From: Deltaproteobacteria bacterium
GTDB lineage: Bacteria; Desulfobacterota; DSM-4660; Desulfatiglandales; Desulfatiglandaceae
Length of the DNA: 17,182 nt
Direction of reading: 5' to 3'
Assembly: GCA_011051075.1 (NCBI GenBank)
Contig: DREN01000410.1
Span: 1-17,182 of the forward strand
Shown here: positions 7,512 to 16,100 of the stretch, one piece after another
Numbering within the stretch: position 1 is the first letter of the stretch
How the letters are laid out: every line of letters starts with the position of its first letter
The notes under the pieces: generated by a model
What the model saw: the letters and a program-made list of their open reading frames with translations, nothing else
Databases searched by the model: none
What the model was told of the DNA's origin: nothing
Made by a program: the position numbers and the translations under genes

Positions 7512-7696
7512 GACAGGTGCTGTCAGGTCTTGAAACGTAGTCAAAGGTGCCGACGAAGTTCCGCGCCCCCCTGGTACCGAGCGAGATGGCAGCTCCATTC
7601 CCCTGGGCCTTCAGGGGATTTTTATTGGGCCGGTCCGGAGGGCGGGTACGGAGGCCGGCCTGGAACAGTTCACGAATCTTTAAGGAGTTTTGTAAG
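7512..7696 (+). promoter_or_regulatory. Structured leader with possible attenuator, class unknown
   Basis: About 185 nt of untranslated leader. GACAG (7512-7516) pairs with CTGTC (7520-7524) over a GTG loop. GGTGCC (7546-7551) can pair with GGTACC (7573-7578). GAGC (7579-7582) can pair with GCTC (7592-7595). A terminator-like hairpin follows at 7600-7626. After it, GGCCGG (7628-7633) can pair with CCGGCC (7655-7660). CCCCTGG occurs at 7568-7574 and again in the terminator stem, so the two copies could compete for CAGGGG. The ribosome-binding site AAGGAG (7682-7687) precedes the ATG at 7697. The layout is that of a riboswitch or attenuator; I cannot match it to a known family. Confidence 0.4.
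7600..7626 (+). terminator. Terminator-like hairpin inside the operon leader
   Basis: CCCCTG (7600-7605) and CAGGGG (7612-7617) form a 6-bp stem with a 6-nt loop, followed by ATTTTTATT. It lies about 110 nt after the predicted start of transcription and 70 nt before the first gene, where premature termination would control the operon. Confidence 0.5.
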
Positions 7697-8863
7697 ATGC
7701 AAGAGTTCAGAAGGATGAGTCGTCTGCCACCCTATGTCTTTGCCACGGTCAACAAGATCAAGATGGACGCGAGACACAGGGGAGAGGATATCGTTGATCT
7801 GGGCATGGGAAACCCCGACATTCCCACGCCAGGGCATATCGTCAGCAAGCTGGTGGAGGCCGCAGAAAAGGGGCATAACCACCGCTATTCCGCCTCCATG
7901 GGTATTACCAAACTGCGTCATGCCATCTGCGACTGGTACAGGAGGCGCTACCAGGTGGAGCTGGACCCGGACGAGGAGGCCATCGTCACCATCGGGGCCA
8001 AGGAGGGGCTTTCCCACCTTGTTCTTGCCACCATAAGTCCGGGGGACGTGGTGTTCGCCCCCAATCCCACCTATCCCATACACCCCTACTCCGTTATTAT
8101 TGCGGGGGGGGACTTGAGGAGTATACCCATCGGCCCGGGCAGGGATTTCTTTGAAGATCTGCTAATTGCCGTGAAGCAGACATGGCCCAACCCCAAGATG
8201 CTTATCATCTCCTATCCCCACAACCCCACAACCTCGGTGGTGGACAGGGAGTTCTTTGAAAAGCTCGTTGATTTCTGCAGGGAACATGAGATGGTGGTCA
8301 TACATGACTTCGCCTATGCCGATCTGGTGTTTGACGGGTATGAGCCTCCCAGTTTCCTTCAGATACCCGGGGCAAAGGATATAGGTGTGGAGTTCTTCAG
8401 CCTTTCAAAGAGCTACTCCATGCCGGGGTGGAGGATAGGGTTCTGCGTGGGTAACCCCACCCTGGTGGGCGCGCTCAGGAGGATAAAGAGCTATCTGGAC
8501 TACGGAGTGTTCCAGCCCATCCAGATAGCGGCCATAATCGCCCTTAACGGTCCCTACGACTGCGTCAGGGAGATAGTAGATACCTACAGGGAGCGCCGTG
8601 ACGTGCTCATAGACGGGCTGGACCGTGTGGGGTGGCACATAGAAAAACCAAAGGGGACCATGTTCGTATGGGGGAAGATCCCGGAAAAATATATAAAGAT
8701 GGGGTCTGTGGAATTTTCCTCCATGCTTATCAAAGAGGCCAAGGTAGCGGTATCTCCGGGCATCGGATTCGGGGAGTATGGAGATGATTACGTCCGTTTT
8801 GCCCTGGTGGAGAACCCCCATCGTATCAGGCAGGCCATAAGGGGGATCAGGCAGGTGCTGTAG
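7697..8863 (+). CDS. alaC: Class I/II PLP-dependent aminotransferase, AlaC-like
   Basis: A 388-residue fold-type I aminotransferase. Lys238 in SLSKSYSMPGWR is the PLP-binding lysine, SYPHNPTT carries the cofactor-contacting asparagine, and GNPDIPTP near the N-terminus is the usual substrate loop. The sequence is closest by memory to AlaC (YfdZ), a glutamate-pyruvate transaminase, and to LL-diaminopimelate aminotransferase relatives, so alanine, aspartate or diaminopimelate chemistry are all possible. The ATG at 7697 is chosen because AAGGAG lies nine nt upstream and the family N-terminus starts there; an open frame extends back to a GTG at 7547 through the structured leader and is probably not translated. 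It is the first gene of a plus-strand operon with hom, which suggests a link to aspartate-family amino acids. Confidence 0.87.
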   Translation: MQEFRRMSRLPPYVFATVNKIKMDARHRGEDIVDLGMGNPDIPTPGHIVSKLVEAAEKGHNHRYSASMGITKLRHAICDWYRRRYQVELDPDEEAIVTIGAKEGLSHLVLATISPGDVVFAPNPTYPIHPYSVIIAGGDLRSIPIGPGRDFFEDLLIAVKQTWPNPKMLIISYPHNPTTSVVDREFFEKLVDFCREHEMVVIHDFAYADLVFDGYEPPSFLQIPGAKDIGVEFFSLSKSYSMPGWRIGFCVGNPTLVGALRRIKSYLDYGVFQPIQIAAIIALNGPYDCVREIVDTYRERRDVLIDGLDRVGWHIEKPKGTMFVWGKIPEKYIKMGSVEFSSMLIKEAKVAVSPGIGFGEYGDDYVRFALVENPHRIRQAIRGIRQVL

Positions 8864-8907
8864 CTTGGTTTCGCTGCAAAAGGCCGGTGGTTTTAAGCGA
8901 GGGAGGA

Positions 8908-10224
8908 ATGCTGAAGATTAACGTGGGGATTATAGGTTTCGGGACCGTTGGGGCGGGAACCTTTGAGGTGCTTACCACAAACCGGAAGCTCATCAGAGAC
9001 CGGATAGGGGCCGAGGTGGTGGTTAAAAGAATAGCGGATCTCGACATTGAGTCTGACCGTGGTATCCCTGTAAGGCCGGCCCGGGAAATCCTGACCATGG
9101 ACGCCATGGACCTGATCGATGACCCTGAGATCGATCTTGTAGTGGAGCTTGTGGGGGGACTGGACAGGGCCAGGGAGTTCATACTCAGGGCCATGGAAAA
9201 GGGGAAGCATGTAGTCACTGCAAATAAGGCCCTGTTGGCGGAACATGGGGCCCTTCTTTACCGGTCCGCCCGGGAGCATGGGGTTGGCCTGGCCTTTGAG
9301 GCCAGTGTGGGAGGGGGGATACCGATTATCGGGGCCTTGAAAAACGGTCTTTCCGGCAATCGCATCCAGACCTGTGTGGGTATCCTGAACGGGACCTCCA
9401 ACTACATCCTGACAAAAATGACCCAGGAGGGCCTCCCCTTTGACAGGGCCGTGGATCAGGCTGTACACCTGGGCTTTGCCGAGGATCCCCCCACACTGGA
9501 CGTGGATGGGACAGACGCGGCCCACAAACTGGCAATCATCATATCCATTGCCTTTGGGAGCCCGGTTTCCTTCAACCGTATATACCGTGAGGGGATCGTG
9601 GCCGTGACCCCTGACGATATCAGGTATGCGGATGAGTTCGGGTACAGGGTAAAGCTCCTGGCCATAGCCAAGGACCTTGGAGACAAAATAGAGGCCCGTG
9701 TACACTCCGCCATGATTTCCAGGGATCATATCCTGGCAAACGTCAACGAGGCCTTTAACGCCATCTACATTGAAGGGGATTTTGTGGGCCCCAACCTCTA
9801 CTACGGCCTGGGAGCGGGGAGAAGGCCCACCGGCAGCGCGGTGGTTTCAGACATTATCGGGCTGGCAAGGGAGATAAAGGCCGGTGCAAGGGAACTTACC
9901 CCCCCCCTGGGCCACGCCCTCCCCAGGGAGGAGGGGATCGAGATACAGGCCATTGAAGACCTGATAACACCCTACTACTTCAGGTTTTCGGCCGTGGACA
10001 CGCCCGGGGTCCTTTCAAGGATAGCCGGGATACTGTCTGAGCACCGGATCAGCATATCCTCCGTGATCCAGAAGGGGAGGAAGTCAGAGGGCCCGGTGTC
10101 CATCGTGATGCTGACCCACGAGGCCCGGGAAAGCGCTGCGCAAAAGGCGATCTCCGCCATTGATAAACTGGACGTGGTGACCGATAAGACAGTGGTCATA
10201 AGGGTAGAGGGGAATTCCCTGTAG
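8908..10224 (+). CDS. hom: Homoserine dehydrogenase with C-terminal ACT domain
   Basis: A 438-residue enzyme that reduces aspartate semialdehyde to homoserine with NAD(P)H, the branch step to threonine and methionine. The Rossmann motif GFGTVGAG starts at Gly10. Lys107 in VTANK and Lys207 in DGTDAAHKL match catalytic lysines of the family, and EDPPTLDVDGTD is the usual homoserine-binding block. The last 90 residues are an ACT domain (DTPGVLSRIAGILSEH), which in this family gives feedback inhibition by threonine. The ATG at 8908 is chosen from the family N-terminus. GGAGG ends only one nt before it, which is unusually close, so ribosomes may use the GCGAGG just upstream, or start at the GTG at 8887. 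The gene is 44 nt after the aminotransferase and 7 nt before the proposed kinase. Confidence 0.93.
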   Translation: MLKINVGIIGFGTVGAGTFEVLTTNRKLIRDRIGAEVVVKRIADLDIESDRGIPVRPAREILTMDAMDLIDDPEIDLVVELVGGLDRAREFILRAMEKGKHVVTANKALLAEHGALLYRSAREHGVGLAFEASVGGGIPIIGALKNGLSGNRIQTCVGILNGTSNYILTKMTQEGLPFDRAVDQAVHLGFAEDPPTLDVDGTDAAHKLAIIISIAFGSPVSFNRIYREGIVAVTPDDIRYADEFGYRVKLLAIAKDLGDKIEARVHSAMISRDHILANVNEAFNAIYIEGDFVGPNLYYGLGAGRRPTGSAVVSDIIGLAREIKAGARELTPPLGHALPREEGIEIQAIEDLITPYYFRFSAVDTPGVLSRIAGILSEHRISISSVIQKGRKSEGPVSIVMLTHEARESAAQKAISAIDKLDVVTDKTVVIRVEGNSL

Positions 10225-10231
10225 CAGGAAT

Positions 10232-11452
10232 ATGAGAAACAGTACCGGAACAAAGTATATCCTCCTGGTGGGAGACGGCATGGCAGACTACCCCCTGGCC
10301 GAATTAGGGGGCAGGACCCCTCTTGAGGCGGCCCGTACACCCAATATGGACCTCATCGCCGGCTGCCGGATAGGTCTCGCCAATACCATTCCCAGGGGTA
10401 TGGAACCGGGGAGCGATGTGGCCAACCTTTCACTCCTTGGTTACGACCCATCTGCTTATCGTACGGGAAGGGCCCCCTTTGAGGCGGCAAGCATGGGAGT
10501 CAGGCTCGGGGCCGATGGAGTTGCCTTCCGCATGAACCTGGTGACCCTGGCCCACCGGTCTGAGAAGGAGATCGTGATGATGAGCCACAGCTCGGGAGAT
10601 ATCACGACCCGGGAGGCTAGGGCCATTGTGGAAGACCTGAAAAAGGCTCTCTCTCTTCCGGGTATAGAGATCCATGCAGGCGTTGCCTACCGGCACCTTC
10701 TGGTGTGGGAAGGGGGTCCTGAAGACTCCAAAACCATCCCTCCCCACGATGTCCTGGACCAGAACATGATCTCCTATCTGGGCCATGGGGACCATGACCC
10801 GGTGGTGCGGATCATTCGCCTCTCCTGGGGGTACCTGAAAGACCATCCAGTGAATCTTAAACGGAGGGAAAGGGGCCTCATGGAGGCAACCTCGGTCTGG
10901 CTGTGGGGGCAGGGAAAGGCCCTGAACCTGCCCCCCTTCCGGGAGAGGTTCGGTCTTCAGGGGGGGGTTATCTCGGCTGTGGATCTACTTAAGGGGATGG
11001 GTGTCTACGCGGGGCTCCGGCCCGTTCATGTGCAAGGTGCCACCGGATATCTGGATACCAACTACAGGGGGAAGGCCCAAGAGGCCCTCAATGCCCTTGA
11101 AGACCTTGACTTCATGTTCGTTCATGTGGAGGCCCCTGACGAGGCGAGCCACAACGGCAGCGTGGAAGAGAAGATCCAGGCCATTGAGGACTTCGATGAG
11201 AAGGTGGTGGGTACGGTCCTTGAGGGTCTTAAACGATTCCACGACTACCGGATAATGGTGGCCAGCGATCATTTCACCCCCATCTCCATAAAGACCCACG
11301 CCAGTGATCCCACCCCGTTCGCCTGGGCCCAAGGGAAAGACCTTGCATCAGGAAACAGGGAGACAGGTTTTACAGAGAATTTCGCCAAGAGATCGGGGTA
11401 TTTTTTCAACAGGGGACATGACCTCATGGCAGCCTTTCTTGGCCGTTCATGA
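10232..11452 (+). CDS. Phosphoglycerate-mutase-like protein, proposed alternative homoserine kinase
   Basis: A 406-residue member of the alkaline-phosphatase superfamily, in the archaeal-type cofactor-independent phosphoglycerate mutase (ApgM) group. Asp15 in VGDGMAD is a metal ligand. Ser61 in GSDVANLSLLGYDP is the nucleophile position of the mutases. The C-terminal metal residues lie in EAPDEASHNG and ASDHFTPISIKTH. Its start is 7 nt after hom, and this pairing is the basis of the family name 'proposed homoserine kinase' (TIGR02535 by memory): genomes that lack the GHMP-type ThrB carry this gene beside hom. It would phosphorylate homoserine for threonine synthase. The mutase reaction remains possible, and only the operon context argues for the kinase role. 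No gene for GHMP ThrB or threonine synthase lies in this window. Confidence 0.8.
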   Translation: MRNSTGTKYILLVGDGMADYPLAELGGRTPLEAARTPNMDLIAGCRIGLANTIPRGMEPGSDVANLSLLGYDPSAYRTGRAPFEAASMGVRLGADGVAFRMNLVTLAHRSEKEIVMMSHSSGDITTREARAIVEDLKKALSLPGIEIHAGVAYRHLLVWEGGPEDSKTIPPHDVLDQNMISYLGHGDHDPVVRIIRLSWGYLKDHPVNLKRRERGLMEATSVWLWGQGKALNLPPFRERFGLQGGVISAVDLLKGMGVYAGLRPVHVQGATGYLDTNYRGKAQEALNALEDLDFMFVHVEAPDEASHNGSVEEKIQAIEDFDEKVVGTVLEGLKRFHDYRIMVASDHFTPISIKTHASDPTPFAWAQGKDLASGNRETGFTENFAKRSGYFFNRGHDLMAAFLGRS

Positions 11453-11467
11453 ATGCTCCTGAACCTC

Positions 11468-11496
11468 TTGACAACTATCTGTTTTTGAAATAGTTT
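11468..11496 (+). promoter_or_regulatory. Predicted promoter of adk with an overlapping inverted repeat
   Basis: TTGACA (11468-11473, a perfect -35) and TAGTTT (11491-11496) are separated by 17 nt. AACTAT (11473-11478) and ATAGTT (11490-11495) form a 6-bp inverted repeat spanning the spacer. This could be an operator or a weak terminator for the upstream operon. Transcription would begin near 11503. Confidence 0.5.
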
Positions 11497-11527
11497 CGCC
11501 AAAAAAATCAAAAAAGGAGAGACAAAG

Positions 11528-12211
11528 ATGAAAATACTGTTTTTCGGTCCCAATGGAAGTGGTAAAGGAACTCAGGGTGCCATAGTCAAGGAGAAGTACG
11601 GTATCCCCCACATTGAAACGGGCGTGATTTTCAGGGATAATATCTCCCGCGGAACCGAGCTGGGCAAGGAGGCAAAGGGCTATATAGACAGGGGTGAGCT
11701 GGTCCCCGACAGCATAACCATCCCCATGATCCTTGACCGCCTCAAGCAAGATGACTGCAAGAACGGCTGGCTTTTGGACGGTTTCCCCAGGAACCTGACC
11801 CAGGCAAAGGAGCTGGACAAGGCCCTTAAAAATGAGGGGATTACCCTCGATATCGTCATAGATATGGTCCTGGACAGGGAGATCGCAAAGGGCCGCATCA
11901 TGGGGAGGCGGCTGTGCGTCAACGACAACAACCATCCCAACAACGTGAACATAGATGCCATCAAGCCTGACGGCGACAGGTGCAGGATATGCGGCGGAGA
12001 CCTTAAGACACGTTCCGACGATCAGGACGAGGCCGCCATTGACCAGCGTCACAGTATCTACTACGACACGGAGACCGGCACCATGGCAGGTCTTATCTAC
12101 TTCAAGGAACTCTCGGCAAAGAATAACGGCGTGCCCAGGATAATTGAACTGGATGGAAGGCCCGGGGTAAAAGAGGTCTCAGCGGAACTCCTGGCCAAGC
12201 TCGGGGATTAA
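11528..12211 (+). CDS. adk: Adenylate kinase
   Basis: A 227-residue cytoplasmic enzyme that interconverts ATP plus AMP with two ADP. The P-loop is GPNGSGKGT (residues 7-15), differing from the common GAPGAGKGT. DGFPRN is the AMP-binding and lid-contact block. The long-form LID holds Cys130, His136, Cys152 and Cys155, which could form a C/H/C/C zinc site in place of the usual four cysteines (CX2C...CX2C). The segment between them, NDNNHPNNVNIDAIKPDGD, resembles adenylate kinases I recall from Desulfobacterota. AAGGAG eight nt before the ATG and a strong promoter support separate transcription. The identification is secure; the zinc site is inference. Confidence 0.95.
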   Translation: MKILFFGPNGSGKGTQGAIVKEKYGIPHIETGVIFRDNISRGTELGKEAKGYIDRGELVPDSITIPMILDRLKQDDCKNGWLLDGFPRNLTQAKELDKALKNEGITLDIVIDMVLDREIAKGRIMGRRLCVNDNNHPNNVNIDAIKPDGDRCRICGGDLKTRSDDQDEAAIDQRHSIYYDTETGTMAGLIYFKELSAKNNGVPRIIELDGRPGVKEVSAELLAKLGD

Positions 12212-12280
12212 CCCCGCCAAAAAGGGGGTCGTTTCTCTCATCTGAGGGAACCCCGGGTTATCTCTTCAAAAGAGGCGTGT

Positions 12281-12309
12281 GCGTAACCGTCCCTGGGGGG
12301 CGGTTACGC
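12281..12309. repeat. Perfect 9-bp inverted repeat between convergent genes
   Basis: GCGTAACCG (12281-12289) and CGGTTACGC (12301-12309) pair perfectly around an 11-nt loop. It lies between the converging adk and polysaccharide deacetylase genes. No U tract follows it on either strand, so it is not a classical intrinsic terminator; it may stabilise mRNA 3' ends or act without a U tract. Just after adk, CCCC/GGGG around GCCAAAAA makes only a weak hairpin. Confidence 0.6.
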
Positions 12310-12319
12310 GGCTCGCCAG

Positions 12320-13117
12320 TCACAGGAGCCTTACCATCACCCGCCTTCCGATAAGCTCGGGCAGCGGTAAAACCATGAGGCCCCTTTCTCTCAAACCGGA
12401 GAGTATCAGTTCTATCTGGTTCAGCCAGTAGGGAACAAGGGTGTGGTCTGCCGGCCTCACGTCGTGGAGGGCTATTATGGCGTCCACATGAACCCGCCTC
12501 AAGATACGTTCTGCCAGGTTCTTTATCCACCTGTTCCCCCCGTCAAAGGCCCGGCAACTGAAGTTCACATTGTACATGTTGGACCTGTTTAGTACCTTTC
12601 CCAGCCTGGGATTGGTTATACCCACCGGAGGTCTGAAGGCCAGGGGCCGGATCCCGAACCCCTCCAGGATACGCTGGGTCGATTCTATCTCCCTCATGAG
12701 GACCCTGGTCCCTTTCAGCATTATGAAGTTGTCATGGCTGTAGGAGTGGTTTCCCACCTCATGGCCCTGCCGCAGGATCTCCCTGACCAGCAGGGGATTT
12801 TCAGATGCCTTTTTGCCCGTAACAAAGAAGGTGGCACGGACCCCGTGTGTTGAAAGGAGGTCGAGCAGGGGAGGGGTGGTCACAGGATCAGGGCCGTCGT
12901 CAAAGGTGATGGCCACGGCTGGTTTTCCGGAGCTGCCCCTGCTGATAATGGGGAGGAAAAAGCCGAGGCGGGGCAGAAACGGGGCCATTGCGCAGATGGA
13001 TACGAACGATAGAAGTGGAATCAGCGCGAGGCGCGCGTCAACAAGGGCCAGCAGGCCCGCGCCTGACAGGGAAAAGGCCCCTGTGAAATGGGCGGCGGAT
13101 AGACGGGGCCTGGCCAT
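12320..13117 (-). CDS. Membrane-anchored NodB-type polysaccharide deacetylase
   Basis: A 265-residue carbohydrate esterase family 4 protein. Two hydrophobic segments at about residues 11-58 should anchor it in the inner membrane. TFDDGPD (residues 71-77, Asp73 and Asp74) supplies the catalytic base and one metal ligand, and HSYSH (His124, His128) supplies the two metal histidines. RPPVG and LHDVRP match the later family motifs. It would remove N-acetyl (or other acyl) groups from an amino sugar. The start at 13117 is 2 nt after the stop of the exporter-methyltransferase gene, indicating translational coupling; the frame stays open further back inside that gene, but the chosen ATG gives a sensible membrane anchor. 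It is the last gene of the three-gene minus-strand operon. Confidence 0.87.
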   Translation of the reverse strand: MARPRLSAAHFTGAFSLSGAGLLALVDARLALIPLLSFVSICAMAPFLPRLGFFLPIISRGSSGKPAVAITFDDGPDPVTTPPLLDLLSTHGVRATFFVTGKKASENPLLVREILRQGHEVGNHSYSHDNFIMLKGTRVLMREIESTQRILEGFGIRPLAFRPPVGITNPRLGKVLNRSNMYNVNFSCRAFDGGNRWIKNLAERILRRVHVDAIIALHDVRPADHTLVPYWLNQIELILSGLRERGLMVLPLPELIGRRVMVRLL

Positions 13118-13119
13118 GG

Positions 13120-16100
13120 TCAGGACACGGCCTCTGCAATGAACCATACGGATTCCTCGTTGGAGCCGGAGGGCGTGCAGGACTTGAGCCTGAAACCCGC
13201 CTCCTCGATCATCCCTGCCATCTTGTGCACGGGCCGATAAAAACACCTGGTGGACCTTATCTTCACTGAGACCGCCTGAATTCTCCAAAGGAGGGAGGGT
13301 CTTTTTTCAGGGGGAATAATCGATCTGATCATCAGATACCCCCCCGGTCTGAGGGTCCTGCCAAGCCTCTTCAGAACAAGATCCAGCTCAGTGTCCGTGA
13401 TAAAATGGGTCATGTCCAGCATGAAGGCCCCGTCTGTCGGTCCCGGTGCCGGAGGCATATCCGGGGCCCGGCCCTCTATTACCACTCCTCTTTCGCCAAC
13501 CGCCCTCGATGCCACCCTTACCCTTTCCCTGTCAGGTTCAACACCGTAGACCGTGGCCCCTGGAAACCGCTCCAAGAGCCAGCATGCGGGAACCCCGTAG
13601 CCGGTGCCTACATCGATAATCGTCTCCATGGCAGGCCGGGATTCAAGGAACCGGGGAAGCTCTTTGAACATGGGGTCGATCATGAGTTTGAAACGGGCAA
13701 AGACTCTGGGGTATGGTTCCAGGTTTCTGTAACGTCTCAGCACGCGGTCACGGATCTTCTCGGGCCTCGTCGTACCCTCCTCCCGAACCTTCAGGAGATA
13801 TCTGAGAAGGGGGGGCAGAATAAGGAAGGCCCCCATAAGGGCGTAACCGATCCCTGCCAGTGAGGTCAGTCCCGCGCTTCTCAGCATGGAGTGCCGTGCA
13901 AAACAGAGTGCCCCGAAACCCACCATGGTGGAGGCCGATGCCATGAAGACCGCCATTCTGATAAGTGCAAAGGATGGATGGGAGTCATCCCCGTACCTCT
14001 GATAGGACCTTGTGAGGAAGATGGAGTAGTCCACGCCCATGCCTATGACCACGATAGAGAGCATCAACCCGGGTATGTCAATGGGATGGCCCATGAGATT
14101 CAGGGTCCCCAGGGTGCTTATGAGGGCGAATATGAGGGGCAGGATGGAGACGAGGGTCAGCCTCAGGTCAAGAAAGAAGAGAAAGAGAAGCAGCGCAACG
14201 CTTATGCCGACTATCAGCAGGATCTTTGAAAAGGTTGAAAAGAGGAGGTCTCCCATTCTCAGGGAAAAAAAGGATGGGTCAAATATCTTGCCCATGGATC
14301 TGTACCTTTGGTAGAAAGCTTCAGGGTCATAAGATCCGCCAGGTGTCAGGGAGAGGACCTGAACCCAGGCGGACCCGTCCCTTTTTTCGGTTATGCCCAG
14401 GAGCCCGTCGAATTTTCGAGGGATCTGGATAAGAGTCTGGTGAGACAGGTCTGATGAAAGGGTCCTGAAAAAGGGTCCAAAGGCCCCTTTGGCAAAACCG
14501 GTTTCGTGGGACGCCTGGGCAAGGGCGGTTTTCAGATCTGAAATCCTCTGGCGGTCCCAGAATTTTTTCCACGCCCCAAGGGCCTCCTTCCCCCGCTCTC
14601 TGCCTGGAAAGATCATGGATGGGACAAACCCCGAGGAGATCACACCGGATGCCACGTCCTGGTCCATGATTTCAAGGAGCCTGTCTCCCTCTCTCTGGAG
14701 GTCCTCCCTGCTTTTCCCCTCTGTCATCAGGTAGGTCTTCTGAAAGATATCATCGCCCCATACCCCACTGAGGAGTTCCTCTGCCTCGACCGTCTCCTCG
14801 CTCACGCTGTTCATGGCGCTCAGTTGAACGTTGAAGCCCGGATTTGCGAAAAAGATCATGCCAAGACCGAATATGAGCGCGGCAAAGGCCCCCCTTTTGC
14901 CCCACGATGAGAGGGCGGCCACAATATTTCTAAGGGGCAGGGCCTTTGGCGGGGCCGGGGGCATTGATGGGAAAATAAGGGGAAAAACCGTGTGAACATA
15001 TATGAAAGAGAAGGCGATGCCCAGGGCCGTGAACAGACCTATCTGTTCAAACACGGGAAAATCGCAGAAACAGAGGGTCCCGAAGGCCCCCATGGTGGTA
15101 AGGGCGGCCAGGAGGCCCACGGCCCATATCTCTCTCGAAGCCTCCCTGCCCGAGGTGGTGGTGGGCCGGTCCAGAAACAGGAGAAAGGCTATGGCGTGAT
15201 CCACGGTTATGGATATGACGGCCCCGCCGAAACCCAGCGTCATGATGGAGATGGATCTGTGGATAAGGGAAAAGAAAAAAAAGGCCGCCACTGTCCCTGC
15301 CAGGGCAGGCAAAAAGGCGAAGAGCCCCAAGAGGGGTCTGGGAAAGGCGAATATGAGTAGAAGGGCTATCCCTGCCATTGCCAGGAGTATGGCCCTCTGG
15401 ACGTCCCCTCTTATGAGAGCTTCGTTGTCCAGGGCCGCCCGATAGGCCCCCATAGGTGTAATGGTAACCCTGTCCCCGTTTTCAGCAGATCTCTTTTGGA
15501 GTTCGTCTGACACCTCCCTGATCAGGCCACTGATCTTCCGAGCAAAGGCCGTGTCTGTGCCTGAAGCAAGGGGGGTGGCGGTCAGCATGAGGTGCTTGCG
15601 GTCAGGGGATATGATCCTGCCCCGAAGGATCTCCACCCCTTTTACAGGGGCGAGATGGGAGAGCCGGGCAAGGACAATATCCTTCAACCCCAGGGGGTCT
15701 CTGGATATGAACCGGGACTGGCCGATCCCCTGAAGGCCCATCAGTTCAGACCGGAGAAACTCCACTCTCTTTATGATCCTCTCCTTTTTCAACAGGGGAC
15801 GTACCTTTTGGTTGAGGTCCTTGTCCGTGAACATGAGGGGCAGGTTGTCCAGGATATGGGAGATGAGGTCAGGGATGAGGTCCTGAACCTCCCCTGTCCC
15901 CACCTTCCTGAAGAGCCCGCTTTTTTTCAACCTTTCCTCAACCACTGCCGCGTAATGAACAAGGCGGTCGGGGTCATCCCTGTCAAGGCCCATATCTATT
16001 ATCAGGCGGTCATGGATCGGGTGATTCTCAAAGATATATCCGGCGTCCGAGATTACCGGGTCGTTTTGGGGAAGATATCCGGTGATATCCGTATCTATCT

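Noticed and set aside
7546..7600. TGGTACCGAGCG looks like the T-box sequence (TGGNACCGCG).
   Set aside because: An extra AG interrupts the core, and only about 110 nt separate it from the preceding gene, with no recognisable Stem I, specifier loop or AGTA/GAACG elements. The predicted promoter would leave just 50-60 nt upstream.
7547..7696. N-terminal extension of the aminotransferase from a GTG at 7547.
   Set aside because: It runs through the hairpins of the leader, lacks a ribosome-binding site and does not resemble the family N-terminus; AAGGAG before 7697 fits better.
13118..13288. A longer deacetylase reading frame starting inside the exporter-methyltransferase gene.
   Set aside because: The extension is out-of-frame coding for the methyltransferase domain and is Arg/Gln-rich; the ATG at 13117, two nt after the upstream stop, gives a normal membrane anchor.
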